A DNA stretch of 64,000 bases from contig OZ026603.1 of NCBI GenBank assembly GCA_964020085.1, positions 9,954,926-10,018,925 on the forward strand, in the 5' to 3' direction. Positions within the stretch are counted from its first letter, which is position 1. Every line of letters begins with the position of its first letter. Under the pieces are notes generated by a model. It saw only the letters and a program-made list of their open reading frames with translations. It was not told the origin of the DNA and searched no databases. Shown in pieces: positions 24,101-36,742 of the stretch. This stretch comes from Micromussa lordhowensis (taxonomy: Eukaryota; Cnidaria; Anthozoa; Scleractinia; Lobophylliidae). Made by a program: the position numbers and the translations under genes.

Positions 24101-25239
24101 TAAGCTGTGATGTGTGATATTTGGTGTTCAAACTTTGGCTTGATTGAAGTAGTAGTCTACAGCGACCTTCCTCCAATGGCAATTGTGTGCGGGACGTTTC
24201 AAACCGACATGCATGTACGTTGGATTCTGGAAACCAAACTTGCAACTGAGTTTCTGAATGACGTGTATCCGTTGTATTTTTCACCAAAAATACACTGATA
24301 AATAAAATATCTTTATGTTCCTCAATCTTGACTTAAAATGTTAAATGTACACCGTTGTAAACTGTATACGAAGTGCAAGAGTAAAAAAGAATCGCGTGTC
24401 ACGTAATAGCGTACTTGGAACATATATAGATCGTTTTCACGTGACGTCATCACTTTCTAAAAACTAAAACTAAAGATCCACCAAAGTTTTCATCCTCATC
24501 AGGTATAAGAGGTGACACATCTATATCTGTTTACAACTTTACAGCTCAATAGCGTGCTACGTTTGGAAACCAGACCATTTGGAATTTCCGGGTTATGGAG
24601 GTGCGTGACACAAGGCTACGATCAAATTTGTTGAAAAATATAAACTTATCTCACGATTTTGAGCCCTGTTAGAAGCTAGAGCATTAGGAAAAGTGCTTAT
24701 GTAAATACTTGTTTTTTCAGTACTGATAATCAGTCGCCTAGAAAGCCAAAGTAAGTTCCAGATGTCTGCACTATTTTCCGGCCGCCATATTGGTGTACCA
24801 TGGAGGTACACCAACATGGCGTTTTCATACTGGGCCGGCTGTAAATTTCCGTGAAACATTTCGAAGAATATCTGAAGTTCGGGGAAACGCACAGGGCCAA
24901 AACTTGGAGAAGTTTCTTACTTTTTATCTTCTATGACATCTCAATATCTTAGCTTTTTCCACTGGATAGTTTTCGATTTATGTTTTTTATTGCGTGACAG
25001 TGAAAAAGATCTATATTTCAGAATGTTTCTTTTGTTTTGTGTAACTTATCAGTAATCGAATGAAGAAATTGGAATAAACACATGGATTAACCCTCTTCCT
25101 GTGTCTTTCCTACAGATTATGGCCCAAATATCGAACAAAAGCAGACCAGAGTGCTCAACAATAGAGTTCTTTGAATATACCGCATTGTGCAAATTATACA
25201 AAAGACTATCGCGAACTATTGATTTTTAGCTGTGAGAAC
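21103..25239. other. Gene-poor stretch with simple repeats
   Basis: No coding exon could be supported. Seen here: a G run of 18 at 21411-21428; a short 'ctcactcactcactcaccca' tract near 22396; three copies of 'ggacagtttgttatcgg'-like words at 22823-22863; and a palindrome around 24780-24822 (gccatattggtgtacc / ggtacaccaacatggc). The block 23165-23205 resembles sequence next to the truncated pentraxin exon at 5555-5590, so a repeat lies at that breakpoint. Confidence 0.5.
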
Positions 25240-25880
25240 CTTGATTGCCCAGATTTTTTTTCGTGTTATTATAGTAGAAACGATACACTTTTGCACAGTA
25301 CTAGTCTTGACTCATCATCGGACATACCAAGATGTATTTGAAGCCCGTAAAGCTACGCAATTTTTGCCTTTTTGCTAAGTGCCTGATATAGCAATAATTC
25401 GACAGTCGACGGAACCCTTCAAAATGCGTGAAAAAATTAAAACTTCCTATTGTTAGATAGAAAATAGATAAAGCTCTTATGCTAAGTTTATCCCGTGTTC
25501 TAGAATTGTAAATTTTTTCAACGCCAACATCGAGAACTTTGTCAATTTTCACGATATTTTTTGCATAGTTAAGGAGGTAAAAAGGTTTCTTTTTTGTTTT
25601 TTGTGAATTTTCGAAAATAGTTCCCTGAAAGTCATTTTGAGGAAAAGTTTCCGGGTTTTCGATATTTCGAATCTGTCCAGCGATTCTCGATATTTGGAGT
25701 CAGTGACTCTTAAGTGTCTAAGTAAATCATTAATATTCAAACTGTCGAGGTAAAATGGGTTCTTCCATACTAATGTGGATTTCCGCACTCTAACAATTTG
25801 GATTTCCTGCAAACTAATTTGGTATAGGTATACTAATGAGCATCACTCTAGAACAATAGAAACAATAAACTTGCCTAAAC
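25240..25880 (-). repeat. Dispersed repeat R1, copy 2 (lacks both insertions)
   Basis: Read on the minus strand, this matches 10236-10438, then 14283-14399, then 15310-15500, joined without the 3.8 kb TTAA element and without the LINE. It therefore serves as a near-empty reference for both insertions. At the TTAA site the paralogue differs by a small indel, so it is not a perfect pre-insertion copy; at the LINE site the target word 'tttacaattctaga' is uninterrupted (complement near 25500-25515). Confidence 0.7.
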
Positions 25881-27039
25881 TTTCCCGATCTCTTTTAACT
25901 CTGAATGGCTATTGAGAAATCTATTACATATTCAAAATAAAAGCGCGAATTTTAACGAACGCGTCATTCCTTCATTCAACTTGAACCTGCTGGAATTTTG
26001 AAAACTTTGTTCGATTTCGAAACGTTTGTCGTGAAGATGGCTTTTTTCACCAACATTGCTGATCTTCAATAAATGAATAAATCAATGAATACAGCCCTCG
26101 GTCTGAATGGGCTTAATACATCTAACAATAGAAAAAAAATATGTACAGCCAAATTTTTCATCAGGATATAGCTTTGAGTTACTTTCGTAAAAATTGAAGA
26201 CAACGAGTAACGAAATTTGGCACGAAAAAAATACATTTCTAATATACTATATCCCTATCCTCAGTATTGGACTGGAACTAGCTTGCAACTGAGGCGGATG
26301 TCGGGAATGTTTTTAAATGCAAACGATACTCACCCAGAAAGGCTTCTATATTAAACTAGTTCCAGTCCAAAATCGATAATACGCCAATTCTGCTGCAGTT
26401 TGGAGACGACTGAAAAGGTCGTACAACAGTACATAAAAAATGGCTATGATATCGTGAAGAATGACTCTAGTGACGTTAATCACATTAGATGTACATCCAT
26501 CGCTGCTAACGCTACACTCTATCAAGGCAATATCTAAATCTATTTGTATTTCAACCCCGCATTTACACCTGCACGTTTGTCAAATTTTGAGCCATGTTTA
26601 AAAACTGGTTGATGGAATGAAAACAATAAACTATAGTCCCAGTTACATTTACTTATTCCCGTACGGCCACTATTAGGTTAACAGGGAAGAAGGCAGGTTG
26701 GTACGTAGGTGAGTAAGGTCGAAAAAATGCAATTAAACTGAGATTTGTTAGGGGTTTTATGTTAATTTTGTTATTTACATGTTTTGAAATAATTTACCAT
26801 TCCAGCTTCTACAGAAAAATTGAGCTCGGCCTGTGAGGCTAACGGTATTTATTGTGTTGTCTTCTCAGTTACAACTCACAAGAAAGAAATTCCCATTGGC
26901 TTGTGATATATTACGTCATCACAAGGCTTCTCGACTTCTCAATCTGACAAATCATTGTTGATGATCACAAAGTCATTGTTGTTGCCCAAATATGAGTGTT
27001 GATCACGCGGCATTTTCACGGATTCATTTATTCCGTCTT
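25881..27039. other. No gene seen; upstream flank of the pentraxin gene
   Basis: No open frame or exon stands out. Two stretches near 26270-26290 and 26350-26370 share the inverted word 'ggactggaactag', marking a small palindromic repeat. The last 200 bases must include the promoter of the pentraxin gene but no clear TATA box is seen. Confidence 0.4.
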
Positions 27040-30000
27040 AGCGGGACAGACTGGACTGTAACGTAACAGCTTCGCAAGAACAGCTCCTAAGAACCGAAAC
27101 ATAGGTAAGTAGACTCATGGCTAAATCAGTTGTTCCTCTATATTACTTTTGTCGAAGTTTCCTTACGTATTTTAGTTTAAATTTATCGACTCAGTCATTC
27201 AGTTATAAAATATATAATCTCGCGCTTGAATAACACGATGAAGAGACTGAGTGTGTCGAGAATAATAAATAGACGTTGCTAGTCCCGTTTTGGCAAAATT
27301 TACATCTTATATTTTCGCTCTTTAAGTAGTCTTAAAGGCCAAGTTCTATATTGGTATTGGAAACTGAAATGGGAAACTTTATGCGACGCATAGTGTGTTG
27401 TTACTCGTGCTTTCATCCTTCCATCCGTGATACACGGCAACAAAGACGCATCTTTTTTTCTGACAGGATTAACACCTTGCTCTCTGACTTTAGGTTCTTT
27501 TGACTTTGGGGTCGTGTCGGCATGTTCTCAGTTTTTACGTTCCGAATGTTGTGGAAGACAGAACTAACATCTTGATACTCGCACGCAGAAATAGTTTTCG
27601 CTGGTAAAATGCCTAAATAAATATCACCTTTGTCGTGCAGAGGTTTTGTTTGTAGCACGGCATGCAAACTTTCACTTGGAGTCCATTAAACACTTTTGGG
27701 CAAAAAAAATGAAAATAAAAATGTACTGAACAAGATACTGGAAAGAGATTCAACGGACTAACATTGTGCGCTTGCATCTTCGAATAAGAGGCACATTCTA
27801 ATAAAATAATAAAACAGGGCTGTAAATAATATTTCTTAATCTTTTAACGTTTTAAATTTCTTGCTTAATCTTACGGGTGACTTTTAACTCAACACTCATT
27901 TTTTTCCACAGAACGATACGTGTTGAAGAACGATGAAGTTTGCCTGTGCAACTTTTCTCTTTCTCGTTTTGGTCCTCTCGGCGATGGATGGTAGAAGGGG
28001 AGCACAAGGAATGAAAAGGCCTTTGAAAGCGGCAGCGTGCAATCCCACTGATGGTAAGGCAGGTCTGAAACAGGGTTTTAATTTAGGGATCAGGTCACAA
28101 ATCGGGTAGAAAATCGTGTTTTTAGATTGTGCTCTTTGATAGGGCCAGTGTTTCAGGAAGCGGACCGCACAGCAACTTCGAAGTATTATATGTCAGTTAA
28201 TAAAGCTAAGAGGCAAAAGCATTTGACGCATGATTTTTCCACTAAGTGTGGGAGAAGCGTTGCGTGACGACCCTAATAACGACTGCGAAGGAGACTATTA
28301 GGAGCTACGCCTACTTAGACTGTGACGGGAAATTGGACAAATTCATTCAACTAAGTCTGAAATATGTCGATCCCTAACAAACAAAGAAAACCTTGTACGA
28401 AAGCCATATTGTACCTATTTGGAATGTATCAACGGTTAATTAAAATACAATATGATGAATTATCTTCCACTTTATATCGTATCTGTACCATCGTCCAAGC
28501 GCTCCAAGTGCCGTATACAGCCACAGAAAAGGGGATTGTTATTCCTGACAAGTTTTCTGATTGACCAAAATTATGTCGCGATAGTTGAGATCTTAATTTC
28601 TCTAGAATAAGTCGTTTCAGTCTGACTAAAAACCATTTTAAGTCGCCAATTCTTTTTTTTTTTTTTTATTTTTTTTTTTTATTTATTTATTTATCCAGGG
28701 GCATCCAATTTAGCAGAGCTAGTTTAAATGGAGCCCTGACAAAACACAAAAAACCAAGATATTGAAACAATAAAATTAGACAATTGATTAAGTTAAGACA
28801 GCATGTAACGCAGGTGTTACTGTTTAAAATGGCGCTTTAGCTTAATTTTGAAATCACTGAGGGTGCCTACTTGTCTAATGATTCTCGGTAGGGTGTTGTA
28901 GGTCCGAGCACCATTTATTCTAAAGCTACCTTGGTATTTGGTAGTTTTTGCGAAGGGAGGGCGCAGTAAATCACAACTTCTGGTGTTATAGCCATGAAAA
29001 AGGTGCGCGTGCCTAAACTCTGAAAGTAAATACGAAGGCGCTATTCCGTGAAGACACTTATAGACTAGGACACATTTAAGATAATTTCTGCGTGCTTGTA
29101 GGTTAGGCCAGCCAAGTGTTGATTTTAACTCCACAGCCCCGATAGATCGACCTTCAATAATACATGCGGCGCGTCTATTCAACTTATCTAGATAGGCTTT
29201 GCCCCCAATCCCACAGCTGTCCCAGACAGGCGAACAGTAATCGAACAATGGCAGGACTAAAGTATTGTAGAGCATTTGCAAAGTTGATTTGGGAAGAACC
29301 TTACGCGCTCGACGCAGAATACCTAATCTAGACGAGATCTTGTTACCGATATATTCTACGTGGTCCTTCCAAGATAAGGTGTTGTCTAGGAGGACCCCTT
29401 TCTACCTCAATGACATTTTGAGTTCCTTTTGTCTCCGTGTCACGAAATTAGATTTGGTCTCAACATTACCTTGTGAATTACAAGCGTTACACTGATAACA
29501 TTCATACTTACTACGTCAATGAATCACTCTGAAATGGAAGAACGTACAATTTATTTGTTGAAGTAAACAAAACTTACTGCTTCCATCGGCTTTAAATATC
29601 GCATTCGTGGACAAAACACGTGTTGTAGTGGTGTCTCTACCTCGAAAATATATCTCCTTTTCGTTATCACTATCCGATTAGAAGTCCACTCCGTAGTTTC
29701 TTGCCTACTATAATAACGAAAAACGAGAGTTTCAATCGTAATTCGACATTTTCATACGAGAAAGCAAGTGATGTGTTGCAAATGCCACATTTTGACGCCA
29801 CATTTATAAATACCAAATTTCGAACTTTACTCTACGTAAATAGTTCAACCCTGAACTGAAAACAATACCGTTTCGTTTCTGACGAAAAAAAAAACAAGGT
29901 TATATGTAATTATTAAATACTGGAACATTCGAGCATGCAATTCAAGATTTTTCATTGCCTTGGGCATCATGATATATGAGCGATTATACCATGCTTTACA

Positions 30001-32056
30001 AATATGGTAAGCGTACCCGTAATGTTTGAGCTCGTTATATATTTTAAACCGTATCTTTCAGAGTACTGGATGACTTTTCCACGACGTACTAACACAGATT
30101 ACGCGATCAAAGAAAACTCGATCCTATATGATCTGGACGCGGTTACAGTGTGTTTTTTCGCCAGAGTCAACCCAAACGAATCCACCGGTGACAATCAATG
30201 CTTGTACAGCTATGCTGTTTACGAAGAACATAATGAACTGACAGTGTGCACATCTCCCATGTTGCGAGTCCTAATTCAAGGAAATAGAAGGTAATTCACC
30301 TCTTATTATAACTTCTTCTTATAGTACTCGAAATGAAAGTATTGTTTAAAATCTATTATGTTAATTATAACAATAACAAGATAACGTAAATGGTTTCTGC
30401 CCACGAGTATGTAGTTCGCATAGAGCGATCCTCTGAGTGAGGCTAGTTCTAGATTAAGGGACTTTCGCTGGTGACTGATGTTTCGACAACCTCCTAAGTG
30501 GAAGTCATCTTTAGAGTAAAGTGAATAGTCTTTGTCAGTCGATGGTGCTAAGATTCTGATCAGTTCAAGTAGATTAGACAATCTAGCCGTGATGGTATTA
30601 CTTGAAACACTTAAAGTGCCACTATGATGAAATTTTCGATATCCAGTTCTTTACATTTTCGAACACAATAGGTCTTTCCTAGATATCTTGCCAAATTTCA
30701 ATCTATTACGAACATTAGAACTCCCGGTTGTTGGACCTTTATTTCCGAAAATTTACGGCCCCCATTAATTTCCCTTGTTCCAAGTCTTGGTTGAGAATTG
30801 GAGAAAATAACGTCATTTTCTCAAAAATACCACACGGGTTAAAATTATAATAACAACTTATGTCCAAAATTGCACGAATATATGAGCCAAAGTTTTTGTT
30901 ATTCTTTATGCGAATTGCTGTGCTAATTGTTATTATAATTTCAACCCGTGTGGTATTTTTGAGAAAATTACGTCATTTTCTCCAATTCTCACCAAGACTT
31001 GGAACAAGGGAAATTAATGGCGGCCGTAAATTCTCGGAAATAAAGGTCCAAAAACCGCGAGTTCTAATGTTCGTACTAGATTGAAATTTGGCAAGATATC
31101 TAGGAAAGACCTGTTGTGTACGAAAATGTAAAAAAATTGGTATCGAGAATTTGATCATAGTGGCACTTTAAGTAAAGTTTGAAACAGTCGTGAGTCGGTT
31201 GCAAATAGTTAGCACAATATGTTGATCATGCACTGCGGAAAAAAATTAAACAATAAAATTTCCTCTAACAGTACTTTCTTGTGATAGCTTTGAATAAATA
31301 CTAGAGATAGGAAAAAAAGACATGTCGACCACGCTGAGATCATTTTCAAGTTTAAACACTGCTTTTCGCATATATCAGTAAAATAAGACGTGAGAATTTG
31401 AAAGCGATAAAATTATGTAAGTATTCACTAGGCGTTACAAAACCTAAGTGATAAAAACTAAAATACAAAAGGGTAGACAAGACAAACTGGAAAAGACACA
31501 ATCAGGGTAAAATATATTCTCTGGGCTATAAAAATAACTTTCCGCTTATGAAGTCAGACTGCTTGTTTAAACTTGGCATTAGGTCTTTTATAAAGCATCT
31601 CCAACACTTTTGTGGTATACCGAATAACAATGATACATTTTTATTTTTGAAAGAGATGCTAACGTCGGTTTAGATGACGGCGAATGGCACCATGTCTGCT
31701 TTACGTGGAGCGGCCAAAACGGAGATTATGAGTTCTACAAAGATGGGGTGTCCGTGGGCAGAGGAACAGGCCTGAATGTGGGCGGCAAAGTTACCTCTGA
31801 AGGAACCACCGTGATTGGACAGGATCAAGACGAAGTTGGAGGAGGCTTTGTCGCAGCCCAGGCTTTCGTTGGGGATGTTACAGAAGTAAATGTCTGGGGC
31901 ACTGTTCTTTCCAAGAGTGATGTTGTTGGCCAGGCTACTAACTGCCGCATCACTCAAGGCTCAGTGAATTGGTGGTCCCAGTTTAGAGCTGGCGTTCATG
32001 GAGGAGTTCAGATATCTGGAACCCATGAACCGCTCTTCCGCAATACGATTTGGTAG
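27040..32056 (+). CDS. Secreted pentraxin, three coding exons (copy 2)
   Basis: A likely 5' UTR exon ends at 27102 (donor gtaagt). Coding exon 1 (acceptor at 27911, ATG 27933, donor after 28053) encodes a signal peptide, MKFACATFLFLVLVLSA. Exon 2 (30062-30290) holds the N-terminal half of a pentraxin domain with EYWMTFPRRTNTDYA and the first conserved cysteine (VTVCFFARV). Exon 3 (31654-32056) holds the signature HHVCFTWSG with the second cysteine, then FVGDVTEVNVWGTVLS and the stop. Exon phases match across both introns and the coding sum is 753 bases (250 residues), the usual pentraxin size. Pentraxins are secreted ring-forming lectins of innate recognition. Intron 1 contains a truncated LINE and intron 2 a TTAA-flanked MITE. 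No lesion was found, so this is the likely functional copy; the 5-7 kb copy is its broken paralogue. Confidence 0.8.
28650..29490 (-). mobile_element. 5'-truncated LINE in pentraxin intron 1
   Basis: On the minus strand a reverse-transcriptase C-terminal frame runs to 28817, with the motifs LYNTLVLPLFDYCSPVWDSC, KLNRRAACII and YNTRSCDLLRPP, and is followed by a 3' tail of (ATTT)n and long A runs (the T-rich block at 28648-28695). The frame stays open upstream to about 29380, where it breaks. These motifs are those of CR1/Jockey-type LINEs. Only the part downstream of the catalytic core remains. No target duplication was recognised. Confidence 0.8.
30615..31167. mobile_element. TTAA-flanked palindromic MITE, copy 2
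   Basis: Begins AGTGCCACTATGATG at 30615 and ends with the inverted form at 31167; TTAA stands at 30611-30614 and 31168-31171. Its halves pair nearly end to end (for example 'cgtcattttctc' with flanking words at about 30810 and 30970). It is absent at the matching position of pentraxin copy 1, where the site reads TTGA at 6043-6046. Confidence 0.85.
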
Positions 32057-33224
32057 CTACAATGTGTGGCTACATTCTACAATGACCAGTGTATTAAAAT
32101 TAAGATAAATGAGTATTAAAATTCGGGATCGTTACCAAAGAGTCTGTTCTCTTTAATTGCTTTAACAGTGACAAGCTAGAACCAGCTGTACAACATCATT
32201 CATGCAACCTACGTATGCTACCAAAATACGAAATAATATAAATGGTGGAACAGAGAATTAACTCTGAAGTGTAAATTTTAGTGCTGATTATGATACGAAA
32301 AAATATAGCTTTCTTCAGTTATTTAGCTTATCTCGGGCATACCCTCCAAAGTTTTAAAACCAGCAGATAAAGTGACCGAAGCTTCCCTCTTTTCTTTGAA
32401 TAAGGCGCGTTAACTCTTAGAAATAATACAGCATTGGACTGAAATCAAACACTAGTCGACTAGCCAGTTTTGCTGAACATCTGATCAATAGATTTAGGAG
32501 GTAACAGATGTCCGAACTAACCACATTCAATATGAATATCCATCCCATATCGTTTTGATTGGGAATTTTCACTAACTGTGAAGCAATATATCAAACACGA
32601 AAGACCGCAGGGCTTTCATTAAAGGCCTTACCCCTTTAACACCTGTTACGGTTGACGGTCCTCGATGAGCCTTTGATGTTACTGGTGAACTTACCTGTTT
32701 TTGGTACAATTCACCCACAGAGTAACAAGTTTGTTACGGGTGTGAGGACCAAGGCAATTTTGACTTGGACCTTAATAACAGCCAGATAAACCTGACAAAG
32801 TCTTTGGTAATATTTGCCTGTAGAAGTATCCTGTGTAGGAACTTTGTGTTTATGACAAACTGAAATACTACATCGCGTCCACTGAGAAACTGAGAAATTC
32901 TACCAAATGTCTTGTTTCATTCATTAAGGCGCATAGAGCAGTGACCTCGTCCACTATTGGGTGTTCGATAAGACTGCTTTTCTACAACAATGTTTTGTAC
33001 TATTAAAATGTCTTTGGACTTTCTCAAGCTTTTGTGGGTGACTTTTATTTTGTGTCCACCGAATTGAAATCTCATAGGAACCCGGACGAACCTAATGGTT
33101 TGGTAGAACTGAAAATTAAACGAGATTTACCTGTAAGTCTCGCGCTACGTTTTTCAAGAAACTTCACGCGGAATTTTTCCTCAGCGCGCTCGACGTGCTG
33201 TTTTTGAATCACGCGTGCTAACGT
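32057..33224. other. Pentraxin 3' flank, no further gene seen
   Basis: Matches the 3' flank of copy 1 up to about 32785, then unique sequence. No exon supported between there and the Penelope-like 3' end at 33225. Confidence 0.5.
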
Positions 33225-33315
33225 TATTTTTTCCAACTGATGAAGGCTGAAGCACCAGCCGAAACGTCTTGAATGAACATAAAAAAACTAGGTCAGCGTC
33301 AAATCATTATCTTAC
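33225..33315 (+). mobile_element. Penelope-like element 3' end remnant
   Basis: Reads 'ccaactgatgaaggctgaagc', 'agccgaaacgtctt' and 'taggtcagcgtcaaatc', the same arrangement as the Penelope-like 3' end at 15980-16083 (on the other strand). No coding part is attached. It abuts the left breakpoint of the Polinton. Confidence 0.45.
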
Positions 33316-33321
33316 ACTGTA

Positions 33322-33406
33322 AGGTGAAGTTTGATTATAATTCTGCCAAATCATTACTACTACTGTACTATTAATGATTTGGCAGAATTATAATCAAACT
33401 TCACCT
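33322..33406. repeat. Perfect 35-bp inverted repeat at the Polinton left breakpoint
   Basis: 33322-33356 and 33372-33406 are exact inverted copies separated by a 15-base loop. The right arm is the broken 3' part of the polymerase gene, so the left arm is an inverted copy of it. Downstream the polymerase frame ends here. This may be a scar of end loss and repair. Confidence 0.85.
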
Positions 33407-36400
33407 GGTATTCCAGCGGCTTCATCTTTGAACTTACCAATAACTTTCTTATTTGTTTTGTTAAAATACTTAGAATCTTCAGGATAATCACTATTATCAA
33501 ATTTGTCTTTATCTTTCCAAAAGTCTTTGTAAACATCTTTAGCTTGAATTTCATATGTCAGACATGTCTGTATCTGTTAATAATAACTTAGCTTTATCTC
33601 CGCATTTCTCTTTAATATAATTATAATGAAAATCGTACATCAAAGTCTTACTCAGATCTAATATACACATTCCAACATATGCTGGTCTATTCAAGGTTAA
33701 TGTCTCTTTTATCTTATGAACAGCAACTAAATTCTCATTGAATATCTTACTGCTCACAAAGGTTGGTTTGTTTGTTAATTTCAGCAGCTTCTTCTCATCA
33801 GTCGCTAATCTTATATCTACTCGTTTTCTGATATTTTCCATTGTTTTACCAAATACACTATTATTCATCAACTTGAAGAAATCTTTTTCAAAAGCATTTT
33901 TGGCATTCTTGCGTTTTTTGTATTGAAATCAATATATTGTTTCAATCAAGGAGATTGATTGAATTCAAGTACTCTATGAATATTTGTCACTTTCAAACCT
34001 AGATCCATATATAATTTTAAATTTCTATAATGTATAACATATTTTTCTTTGTTTCCCAATGTTGGTATCAATTTATGTACAAGACCTATTGATATATTAT
34101 ATTTTTCTGCTATTTTCTTACAATAATTAGATAGCATGTCTTCCGTTACTTTAACCTGTTCTGGTATAAGTGGATAATCATTATGTAAATCATGCAGTTA
34201 TTTAGGATATTCTAAATCAACTTCTAGTATCAATCCTTTTTTACTATCTTCTCTATATTTGGTTAAGTCTATCTTATTGATCTGTTTTTCAGTCATCCAT
34301 TTGAAACCACCAGTTGGTAGATATTGGCTCATAGCCAAACCATAAAGGTTATTAGTATCAAGATACACTATATACTTAGAGGGCGCCTTCTCATCGTATT
34401 CTTTCATGTATTTATTGTTTGCTTTACCATTACGATTGGCTATATAGCTAATTCCACCACGTAATCCTTTTTCAATAAACTGGAACATCAATATCTGTCA
34501 TTAGCTCAAGTTTAATATCAGTCATTTTCAACATAGCATCCCAAGATAAACAAGGAGATGTGAAATAATGACATGGATCTAATTCATAATACTCAAGACA
34601 TGTTTTTCTGAAGTTTTCAAATACATCAGCAAGTAATAAAATATCAAAATGCTAGGTATAAGTCATGATAATCTCCCATATTCTTCATTGAGAATGTTTC
34701 CCAAACTTTTTTAGCATGTTTATAATCATCATCTGAAATATGTTTATTGTTTAATACACTATAAAATTCTTCTTTTGATGGCAGTTGTTCTTTAAACTTT
34801 TCAAAACTATTCATATAATCATAAGGATATACACCTTTTCTAATCATCAAATCAAGCTTTTCATCATCAAATACTTGAGATGAATATAACAGGTATTTTT
34901 ACTTTTTCTGGGTTTACTCTTAGTTTCAGATTACATTCCTGATGAGCAGATCCTCTATAATTACCAGTAATATGACAGTGATCTCGAACTTGAGTATCTT
35001 CATCAGTATATTTTTTATTACAAATGTGACATTCTTCAGCTTTTTGAAATTTCTTTTCATCATCTTTTGTCATTTTCAATGGTTTATTGAGTTTTTTTTT
35101 TTTCATAACATTTTTACAATATTTAACTTCTTCAAGCATGGCTTCCATGAATTTATTTACAGCTTTTTTTCCTCTATATGTTTTTGCAGATTTGCTGTAT
35201 TTATCATCTTAACAACAGACTAATTTATAACCATATCCACAATCAATATGTTTTTGATATTTTTCAGAATATGATTCATCATCATTAGGTTTACAACTAG
35301 TTATCTTCTCTGTTATAGCCTCAAAATCAGCATATATCACAAATGGAACAGGTTGTTTTTTGTGGAAATTATTAAAACTCAAGATATTGTTATTTTTATC
35401 AGGCATTTTTACTGCTTGTGTTCCATTTATTTTAATACAGTTGTCTTTGTGATTATTCAATATTTTTTCAGCACTAAAACATTGGAGACAATATACACAG
35501 GAGTATTTCCTATGCTCATGCTTTGTTTGGTTAAGCGTAAAACGGTCGAAATATTTTTGATGAGAACATAATGTTTATTTTCATTTTCAGTTATCAGCAA
35601 CAAATTAATTTGATTTTTATACTTTTCTTTTGACACGAAGATGGGATATGGTTGTTTGTTTTCATATCCAAATACATTGATATTAATCTCATTTTGCTTT
35701 TCAATTTTGTTATACTGCTTGGTGGTGACTGGGAATTCAATTCCAGAGTAATCTAATCTATTAATGTATTCCTTGTCTGATTTTCTAATTCTCTGAGAGT
35801 CTTTATCTTGAGGATTTAAATGTCGGATATGACACCATCTGAAGCATTCATTGTCCTCATTTTTTATGTTGATCAATCCTTTTTTACTGTTTCTGAGTTC
35901 TATTTGGAGTTTGATATATGAAGAGCCTTTCATTGGTTCATATTGAACAATATTAATATAATGACTATAAACGGATTCAATAGTCCAACCAGAACCTTCT
36001 GATATCCATTGAGCTATAATGTTTAATATTTGATCTTTTGATAATTTTAACGATTCAGAAATCATAACATTATTGATTATATTTTGAGGTTTGCTATTAA
36101 AATATGCAGCTTTATTTACTATGTTATTATTTACCATTTTTGTGAATGTTACTTTAAGTGTTTCAACAAATTTAATACCTTTCATAGATTCAAGAATGTT
36201 CTTGATATGATTTTCAATGGCTTTTCTTGTGTTTTGTAGTTGTGATAAGGGGTCTTTATTGTTTTTTATGCTGATTTCAAAAGACTTTGTATAGCCTTTC
36301 AAAGCTTTCTTAACTCGCTTTATCTTGGTTTTGGTCTGCTTCTTCATTATCTTCTTATGAACTCTTTCTATTTCATCCATCTTCTGTTGGAATTGGGCAT

Positions 36401-36581
36401 CGCGAACTGCTTGTTTGATGCTGTCTTTTTTAGCCTTCTTGATGGCCTTGGTGAATTTAAGATATGTGACTTTTCTTATTACTTTTTGTCTTGTTGCTTT
36501 TTTTACTAAGTCAATCCAAGTGTAGCCTAATTTTTTTGCATCCTTGTAGTATTTAGTAGATAGTTGTTTGAAAAAGTTCAT
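33398..36581 (-). pseudogene. polB: Polinton DNA polymerase B (protein-primed), multiply broken
   Basis: The ATG at 36581 opens a 374-codon segment (lysine-rich N-terminus, then FRWCHIRHLNPQ and the LDYSGIEFP region). After a frameshift near 35545 come the 3'-5' exonuclease motif I (VIYADFEAI, 35209-35460), a zinc-bound endonuclease-VII-like module (CHICNKKY, RDHCHITG, HQECN; 34867-35148), the exonuclease III region (YHDLYL, near 34650), polymerase motif A (YLDTNNLYGLAMSQYLP, 34198-34491), motif B (NNSVFGKTMENIRKR, 33551-33871) and motif C (LLTDTD, near 33560). At least six breaks separate these, and the stretch that should hold exonuclease motif II between 34867 and 34850 seems deleted. The C-terminus is cut at the fold-back at 33398. 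Protein-primed enzymes of this family replicate the linear element from its ends. Confidence 0.88.
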
Positions 36582-36640
36582 TTATATCATTGTTATATAT
36601 TATTATTTTCTTATGTCTTTTGGGTGCGTTTAAAATGTTG

Positions 36641-36742
36641 ATAGCCAGAAACAGTAATGTTTTTGGCTACCGATTTGTAGCAAATATACAGCATATACTG
36701 TATCTTTCAATACAATATATGTTTACATAATATGTGCTTATA
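36641..36742. repeat. Direct repeat within the Polinton, copy A
   Basis: About 100 bases that recur at 37280-37385: 'tttttggctacc', then 'acagcatatactgt' (a palindrome) and 'atgtttacataat'. It lies between the polymerase start and the 3' end of the small zinc-finger gene. Confidence 0.8.

Noticed and set aside
24778..24822. Strong hairpin (gccatattggtgtacc / ggtacaccaacatggc) considered as a small RNA gene
   Set aside because: It looks like the centre of a common palindromic repeat; nothing else supports an RNA gene.
33225..33315. Considered as the Polinton left terminal repeat
   Set aside because: It has no inverted counterpart at the right end and resembles the Penelope-like 3' end at 16 kb instead.
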